From NCBI RefSeq assembly GCF_003259955.1, contig NZ_QLMK01000010.1, positions 1 through 64,000 on the forward strand: a stretch of DNA of 64,000 nucleotides, given 5' to 3'. A model generated the notes under the pieces. That model worked only from the letters and a program-made list of their open reading frames with translations, had not been told where the DNA came from and did no database searches. This stretch comes from Falsochrobactrum ovis (GTDB lineage Bacteria; Pseudomonadota; Alphaproteobacteria; Rhizobiales; Rhizobiaceae). This document shows, piece by piece, positions 56,715 to 64,000 of the stretch (positions are counted from its first letter, which is position 1; every line of letters starts with the position of its first letter). A program made the position numbers and the translations under genes.

Positions 56715-57161
56715 CGATTCACACTCATTTTAGGCTGCACGGCGCTAGACACCACGCAGAATCCGTTCACGTCCACCGGTGCTGCGCTTAAAATCAACAC
56801 CGGCCATCTCATTTTGGGTGCCCTAACGCGGCTATCGAATGCTTTCGAAAGCAGAATTTCGTCAGTAGGAAACCCTCATTATTACTATTATTCTGCTATT
56901 CTTATGTATTTTTCAACATTTCGAACATTCTAATATGTGCAAAAGAATAACACTTTGCGCTTTTCAAATTCGCTTTTTGGATTCGCAGCGAGAATAGGAA
57001 AAGAAAACTTCCCGAACGCGACTAGCCCGTAATTGATCTAACTGCAAACGGGCATTCGACCTCACATTTAGAAAAGTAAAAAATTAACTGCATCTTGTTT
57101 GTTTTTTCTTCTATCGCTATCCGCTAAGTTTAGCTGGTTCGAATAAGCACAGGAAAGTAGC
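56715..57161. other. AT-rich divergent intergenic region
   Basis: 447 bp between a minus-strand FUSC gene and the plus-strand ClC gene. No supported ORF, hairpin or repeat was found. It probably contains the two promoters. Confidence 0.45.
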
Positions 57162-58526
57162 GTGGGCGAGAATAACGGTTTCAACAAAAATACGGGCATC
57201 CAATCTATGTCGCCTGCCGCATTAAGACCGGCGGAAATGGCTGAGTCTAAAACTCAGCAAGCGATATTTATCACCCTTTGCGCGCTGACCGGAATATTAA
57301 CCGGGGCGGTGGGGTCCTATTTCCATCTTTCCATCAATTATCTTCTTTTATGGCCGCAAAAGCTTGCTACCTATTTCAGCGGGGTAGAACTGGTTGCAAT
57401 CGCAGCATTTATAACGATGACTTGCACGGTGCTTGGCGCTTTCCTTGTCCGGCGACTTGCGCCCGAGGCCAGCGGCAGCGGTGTGCAGGAAATTGAAGGC
57501 GCGATGGAAGGCCTGCGCGTGGTGCGATGGCGGCGTATATTGCCGGTTAAGTTCACCTTAGGGGTTGTCTCCCTGTCTTCCGGTTTGGTTTTAGGCCGTG
57601 AAGGCCCGACTATTCATATCGGCGCTTCGTTGGGTGCCGCTATTAATGATTTTTTCAAAAGCAATGTGATTGAGCGCCGCGGGATGTTGGCTGCGGGTGC
57701 TGCGGCCGGATTGGCTTGCGCTTTTAACGCACCGCTTGCGGCAGTGGTGTTCGTGATCGAAGAAATGCAACGGCAATTTCCCTATTCCTTCCGCACCTAT
57801 ATGGGCGTAATGGTAGCAGCGCTGCTCTCTACAATCGTTGCGCAGATTATTGGTGGCACCGCGCCGGACTTCACCATGCCGCAAATCGCTGTCTCTTTAT
57901 CCTGGCTACCCGGTTTTGCTTTATTGGGGGTTCTCTTGGGGCTTGTTGGAGTAGCGCTAAACTCCTCACTGCTTTGGACCGGTGCGTTTGCTGCACGGCT
58001 GCATAAACGCATCCCATATTTATTTCCCGCTGTGGTTGGTCTCATTGTTGGGGCGCTATTTATTTTGCTGCCGCTGAGTGTGGGAGGCGGCGAGGCCGCG
58101 GTAATTCAGCTGTCTCCAACCCATTCAAGCTTGTACTTTCTGCTTGGAATTGCGTGTTTGCGGTTTGTCACCATGGTTGGCAGCTATTCTTCTGGCGTGC
58201 CGGGAGGAATTTTCGCACCAATCTTAGGGCTCGCCACCTGTATTGGCCTGATTTTTAGCGGAGCAATGGGCTTAATCCTGCCGGAAGCTGCTGATCTTTC
58301 GCTCGCATTTGCCATTGCGGCCATGGGCGGCCTATTCACCGCATCGGTCCGCGCACCACTTGTCGGCATTATTTTGACGGTGGAGCTGACCGGCTCATAT
58401 GAATTGATCATGCCGCTGATTGCTACATGCCTCGCTGCCAACCTATCAGCTCAGCTCCGTGGCGGTCGGCCTATCTATGAGCAACTTTTGGATCGAACCC
58501 TTACTCAAGCTTCAAAAAACCAATGA
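57162..58526 (+). CDS. ClC-family chloride/proton antiporter
   Basis: 454 residues from GTG 57162, with AGGAAA upstream; ATG 57207 is an alternative. The ClC signatures are present: GSGVQEIEGAMEG (variant of GSGIP), GREGPTIHIGA with the gating Glu, FVIEEMQRQ with the internal proton Glu that marks exchangers rather than channels, and GGIFAPILGLA. The roughly 18-helix fold and length match bacterial CLCs. It exchanges two Cl- for one H+ and supports acid resistance in other bacteria. Confidence 0.93.
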   Translation: MGENNGFNKNTGIQSMSPAALRPAEMAESKTQQAIFITLCALTGILTGAVGSYFHLSINYLLLWPQKLATYFSGVELVAIAAFITMTCTVLGAFLVRRLAPEASGSGVQEIEGAMEGLRVVRWRRILPVKFTLGVVSLSSGLVLGREGPTIHIGASLGAAINDFFKSNVIERRGMLAAGAAAGLACAFNAPLAAVVFVIEEMQRQFPYSFRTYMGVMVAALLSTIVAQIIGGTAPDFTMPQIAVSLSWLPGFALLGVLLGLVGVALNSSLLWTGAFAARLHKRIPYLFPAVVGLIVGALFILLPLSVGGGEAAVIQLSPTHSSLYFLLGIACLRFVTMVGSYSSGVPGGIFAPILGLATCIGLIFSGAMGLILPEAADLSLAFAIAAMGGLFTASVRAPLVGIILTVELTGSYELIMPLIATCLAANLSAQLRGGRPIYEQLLDRTLTQASKNQ

Positions 58527-58740
58527 TCGAACCCATGCGCCACCCCTCCCATATCGAGGAGGGGGCTATATGCTTGCGGTTCTGAACCGATGCTGGCTCC
58601 CCTTCTGGGGGGCTATTCATTCCTATACGTTTGATATTGACTAAAATTAGAAAGAACTTAGAAATATCAATTCCTTATAGGTTTCGCCAATCTTACGCAC
58701 GCATTTTCAAAGCTGTGCCAATAATTTCGGGAGGCGCCAA

Positions 58741-59808
58741 ATGGCATTTTTAAGAAAGTCATTTTCTGCGGCCGCTATCAGTCTGTTTGTAGCAACGACT
58801 ATGCTTGTGGCCCCGGTGGCCGAAGCCTGCACGCGGGTTGTATATCTTGGCGCGAATGATCAGATCATCACCGCCCGTTCTATGGATTGGCGCGTGGATG
58901 TGGGAACCAATCTTTGGATTTTTCCACGCGGTATGAAACGCAATGGCGAAGTCGGTCCCGGATCGATCGAATGGACTTCCAAATATGGTAGCGTTATCGC
59001 ATCCGGCTACGATATTTCTACAACCGACGGAATGAATGAAGCTGGTCTCGTGGCAAATGTGCTTTGGCTGGTGGAGTCAGAATACCCCAAATTTGACGGG
59101 ACTGGCCCCGGGCTGTCGATTGCCGCTTGGGCGCAATATGTGCTGGATAATTTCGCTACGGTGGATGAAGCGGTTAAGCATTTAAGCACCAACCCGTTTA
59201 CAATTGTTACCGATTATGTTCCGGGCGAAAACCGGCTCGCGACACTGCATCTGTCGATCTCTGACGCGTCTGGCGATAGCGCTATCGTTGAATATATTAA
59301 TGGCGAACAGGTCATCCATCATAATCGCAAATACCAGGTTATGACCAATTCACCGATCTTCGAAAAGCAGTTGGCGCTGCATTCTTATTGGGAACAGATC
59401 GGCGGCACCGTGATGCTTCCAGGTACCAATCGCGCGTCGGATCGCTTCACCCGCGCAGCATTTTATATCAATGCAGTGCCCAAATCAGAAGACCCACGAG
59501 AGGCGATTGCCAGTGTTTTCAGCGTCATTCGCAATGCTTCGGTTCCGTTTGGTCTTACCACACCAGATCAGCCCAATATTTCCTCGACCCGCTGGCGTAC
59601 GGTAGCAGACCAAAAAAATAAGCTTTATTTCTTTGAGTCAGCACTCACGCCCAACATATTCTGGGTGGATCTTAAACAGATAGATTTTTCTGCCGACAAA
59701 GGAAAAGTCCAGAAACTCGATCTTGGTCCGGATCAGCGCAACATCTTCTCCGGTGTGACAAACGATAAATTCAAAGACGCAGAGCCTTTTAGATTTTTGG
59801 GAATTTAA
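58741..59808 (+). CDS. Periplasmic choloylglycine hydrolase-family amidase
   Basis: 355 residues. The signal peptide ends at VAEA, exposing Cys as the N-terminal nucleophile (AEA|CTRVVYLGANDQ). The Ntn-hydrolase features ARSMDW (Arg and Asp), VMTNSPIFEKQ (Asn) and NRASDRFTRA (Arg) follow. The family hydrolyses conjugated bile salts or penicillin V; some Gram-negative members act on acyl-homoserine lactones. Brucella carries a bile salt hydrolase of this family, which would fit, but substrate cannot be set by sequence. GGGAGG precedes the ATG. Confidence 0.9.
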   Translation: MAFLRKSFSAAAISLFVATTMLVAPVAEACTRVVYLGANDQIITARSMDWRVDVGTNLWIFPRGMKRNGEVGPGSIEWTSKYGSVIASGYDISTTDGMNEAGLVANVLWLVESEYPKFDGTGPGLSIAAWAQYVLDNFATVDEAVKHLSTNPFTIVTDYVPGENRLATLHLSISDASGDSAIVEYINGEQVIHHNRKYQVMTNSPIFEKQLALHSYWEQIGGTVMLPGTNRASDRFTRAAFYINAVPKSEDPREAIASVFSVIRNASVPFGLTTPDQPNISSTRWRTVADQKNKLYFFESALTPNIFWVDLKQIDFSADKGKVQKLDLGPDQRNIFSGVTNDKFKDAEPFRFLGI

Positions 59809-59836
59809 GGCACTATAGGATTTTTCGCACGAAAGC

Positions 59837-59869
59837 TCGCACGAGATATCATCTCGTGCGAAGTCTTTT
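59837..59869 (+). terminator. Rho-independent terminator of the amidase gene
   Basis: TCGCACGAGAT (59837-59847) pairs perfectly with ATCTCGTGCGA (59851-59861), a 3-base loop, followed by AGTCTTTT. It lies 28 bp after the stop. Confidence 0.8.
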
Positions 59870-61973
<2,104 letters not shown>

Positions 61974-62131
61974 TTCTTGTCACGGGAAGAGATGCCCGGC
62001 GGCGGGCTTGCAACAAGCTCGGATAATGCATCGATTTAGTCGAAGAACACTGTTAAACAGCCCTTTTTCGATCAAATCGAGCATCCGTCCAAATGGCGTT
62101 TCAATGCTGCAACGCGCACTCTATTCACAAA

Positions 62132-62157
62132 GAAAGGCGGTCGAAAGACCGTCTTTC
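62132..62157 (-). terminator. Hairpin with GAAA loop, probable terminator of the LysR gene
   Basis: GAAAGGCGGTC (62132-62142) and GACCGTCTTTC (62147-62157) form an 11-bp stem (one G-U) closed by a GAAA tetraloop. Read on the minus strand it is followed by TTTGTG. It lies 58 bp past the LysR stop in the 242-bp gap, which holds no gene. Confidence 0.5.
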
Positions 62158-62215
62158 AAAACAACTACGGCGCCGCGCTGAAGCCGTAAGCAAAATGTTT
62201 TTTGCCCAAGTTTTT

Positions 62216-63109
62216 TCAGCTTAATGGCTGGGTTAGCAACTCATCATGATATTCCCAAAACTCGCGAACAAACCGCTGCGCTAAACTGTTGTCGGGGCTA
62301 TTACTGCGTTGGATCGCCAAAAACCCTGCATCAACAAAACTGGTAAATGGTTTCGTAACCACGCCTCGATTGCGAAAATCTGTGGCTGAAGAGGGATCTA
62401 TAATTGTAATGCCGACACCCTCCGCAACGAGAGTGAGAGCCGTATGCGACAGCCGCGTTTCCAGTGACGACGACCGCGAAATGCCTGCAAGCGCGACCTC
62501 TACACGCATGGCAAAAAGTGACCCCGGTTCTAGAGTGATCATCCGTTCATCGGCCAGATCTGCCGGCGAAATCACCTCATAATCTGCCAGCCGATGCCCC
62601 GTGGGCACAGCGACCACCGCTGCAATCGGCCGGGTTTCGATTTCGAAGCCGGGCCTATCAAGCAGACCATCAGCAAAGCCCACATCGGCCTGCCCAGATG
62701 CCACCGCTTCAATCACCAATGTAGATGGAATTCCGTTCAACGATACATGAAGATTGGGACGGTCACGCAAAAAATGTGCGAGAAACCGAGGCATGATACC
62801 ATTTGCTAATGCGGGCATCGCAGCTATGCGTAACATGCCAGCATTCTGCCGGCTAATCTCTTCTGCGAATATTCTTATATGGTTCAAGCCCACAAATGCG
62901 CGTTCAACTTCTCGCAACAAGGTCATCGCGGCCTGTGTGGGGATGAGCTGATTGCCGTGTCGATTGAAGAGCTGCAAATTCGTATCGATTTCAAAATCTC
63001 GTATAAGCCGGCTGACAGCGGGCTGAGTGATTGACATCAATTCTGCCGCAGCAGTCATTTTTCCCGTCAGCATTACCGTTCTAAAAGCTTCGACTTGCCG
63101 CAGATTCAT
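62216..63109 (-). CDS. LysR-family transcriptional regulator (OccR/NocR-like)
   Basis: 297 residues, standard LysR length. The N-terminal HTH reads [40 protein letters not shown], close to OccR/NocR of Agrobacterium. The effector domain follows (residues about 90-295: [22 protein letters not shown]). It is divergent from a polar amino-acid ABC permease gene 125 bp away, the usual arrangement of occ/noc-type loci, so an opine, arginine or ornithine-like inducer is plausible. Confidence 0.88.
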   Translation of the reverse strand: MNLRQVEAFRTVMLTGKMTAAAELMSITQPAVSRLIRDFEIDTNLQLFNRHGNQLIPTQAAMTLLREVERAFVGLNHIRIFAEEISRQNAGMLRIAAMPALANGIMPRFLAHFLRDRPNLHVSLNGIPSTLVIEAVASGQADVGFADGLLDRPGFEIETRPIAAVVAVPTGHRLADYEVISPADLADERMITLEPGSLFAMRVEVALAGISRSSSLETRLSHTALTLVAEGVGITIIDPSSATDFRNRGVVTKPFTSFVDAGFLAIQRSNSPDNSLAQRFVREFWEYHDELLTQPLS

Positions 63110-63234
63110 CGATCCACCATAACATTTACTTATGCTTACACCCTAATTTCGAATTTGACTGTATTGAAACGCCCTGTCAATTCTTACCGAGCTGCGGATC
63201 AATAAGCAGATTAAAAAAGGGGGAGGCGATTAGG

Positions 63235-63960
63235 GTGGATGCGGCAAGCGCGTATATCGCTTTAATGGGTTTTACTGATGGCGGGTGGGGCTGGGACATG
63301 CTCAGAGCCACAGGAATCACCATTGCTGTCGCGCTTTGCGGCTTCATACTTGGTGCCTTGTTCGGGGTCCTGTCAGCCAGCGCTTCGTTTTCTTCATTTC
63401 GAATTCTCCGGCTTCTTGCCGACGGTTATTCAACCATTCTTCGCGGAATTCCTGACCTGCTGGTTATTTATCTTTTCTATTTTGGTAGCAGCGCGGTTCT
63501 AAGCCAATTTGCTTCATTTTTCGGCTCGGAAGGTTTTGTGAGCGCTCCGGTCTTCATCATTGGCGCATTAGCTATTGGGGTGGTTTCGGGGGCTTATCAA
63601 ACAGAAGTGTTTCGCGGTGCCGTACTCGCACTCCCAAAAGGGGAAATTGAAGCGGCACGCGCCTATGGGATGCCATCTAACTTGCTTCTCAGGCGCATCA
63701 TAATTCCACAAGCCTTGCGGTTTGCTATACCGGGCATCGGAAATGTGTGGCAGCTCGTTCTGAAAGAATCCGCGTTGATCTCCGTGGTCGGATTGGTTGA
63801 ACTGATGCGGCAGGCACAAATCGGCGCGGGTTCGACGCGCCAGCCGTTCACGTTCTTTCTCACGGCCGCCGTCCTCTATCTCACGATAACTTTTATATCG
63901 AGCGTACTGTTCGCCAAGGCCGAAAAACACGCAATGCGCGGGATCAGGCGGGCAATATGA
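63235..63960 (+). CDS. Polar amino-acid/opine ABC transporter permease (HisQ/OccQ type)
   Basis: 241 residues from GTG, with GGGAGG 8 bases upstream. Helices and the conserved loop are those of the His/Glu/Gln/Arg/opine permease family: ATGITIAVALCGFILGALFG, RILRLLADGYSTILRGIPDLLVIYLFYFG and GEIEAARAYGMPSNLLLRRIIIPQALRFAIPGIGN. It forms one half of the channel. The stop overlaps the next permease start (ATGA). No binding protein or ATPase is within the window. Confidence 0.93.
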   Translation: MDAASAYIALMGFTDGGWGWDMLRATGITIAVALCGFILGALFGVLSASASFSSFRILRLLADGYSTILRGIPDLLVIYLFYFGSSAVLSQFASFFGSEGFVSAPVFIIGALAIGVVSGAYQTEVFRGAVLALPKGEIEAARAYGMPSNLLLRRIIIPQALRFAIPGIGNVWQLVLKESALISVVGLVELMRQAQIGAGSTRQPFTFFLTAAVLYLTITFISSVLFAKAEKHAMRGIRRAI

Positions 63961-64000
63961 ATCTTCTCGATTTTCCGTTTCTGCTTGAAACCTTCATCCA
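63957..64000 (+). CDS. Second permease of the same ABC transporter, 5' fragment
   Basis: Only 14 codons are visible (MNLLDFPFLLETFI) before the window ends. The ATG overlaps the upstream permease stop, as hisQ-hisM and occQ-occM do, and the sequence starts like such permeases. The identity rests on position. Confidence 0.6.
   Translation, partial: MNLLDFPFLLETFI

Overview
The window looks like a chromosomal segment of an alphaproteobacterium of the Rhizobiales, most probably the Brucellaceae (Brucella/Ochrobactrum/Pseudochrobactrum group). This is inferred from gene content, not from a marker gene. The main pointers are a urease locus ordered ureABCEFGD followed by a urea transporter, an ammonium channel and nickel-uptake genes, which resembles the Brucella ure-2 arrangement; a D-apionate-lactonase-type gene behind a sugar ABC transporter; occ-like LysR and permease genes; and a periplasmic choloylglycine-hydrolase-family enzyme. 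No rRNA, tRNA, phage, IS element or CRISPR array was recognised.

Layout. 1-9712: the 3' part of a very large BapA-like surface adhesin, opening with an Ala-Asp dipeptide tract. It is followed by its presumed type I secretion system (TolC-like lipoprotein, ABC exporter, HlyD-family adaptor) and a tightly coupled cytosolic protein of unknown function. 9785-11687: divergent idnO/idnD-like gluconate/idonate dehydrogenases sharing a palindromic control region. 11749-14351: a sodium:alanine symporter and an RpiR-family regulator. 14945-21614: an M81 metallopeptidase with a complete dipeptide-type ABC importer, divergent from the RpiR gene, with palindromes between them. 21760-28484: a GntR/FCD regulator, a ribose-type ABC importer whose ATPase carries an unusual C-terminal domain, and a D-apionate-lactonase-like enzyme.

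28575-31655: small stress-type genes (a frameshifted ferritin-like DUF892 gene, a DUF3008 protein, two unknown small proteins, a 3-methyladenine DNA glycosylase and a membrane protein). 31976-33208: an anion transporter of the SLC13/ArsB type. 33427-46624: the urea/nickel region. It holds urease subunits and accessory proteins, a UT-family urea channel, an Amt ammonium transporter, a five-gene nickel ABC importer and nikR. A perfect match to the Escherichia coli NikR operator consensus lies directly before the nickel importer. Together these genes would bring in urea and nickel, build the nickel enzyme and move the ammonium product.

46898-56714: membrane and envelope functions (MscS channel, two tandem FluC/CrcB fluoride channels, an outer-membrane barrel, a ytcA-mdtN-mdtO-mdtP efflux operon and a second FUSC protein). 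57162-64000: a ClC chloride/proton antiporter, a choloylglycine-hydrolase-family enzyme, a CoA-transferase, and a divergent LysR/amino-acid ABC permease pair that runs off the window end.

The strongest leads for something under-described are the fourth gene attached to the adhesin/T1SS operon, the length-variable Ala-Asp tract with an exact 122-bp internal duplication, the extra C-terminal domain on the sugar ABC ATPase, and the urease-urea channel-Amt-nickel supercluster with its exact NikR box.
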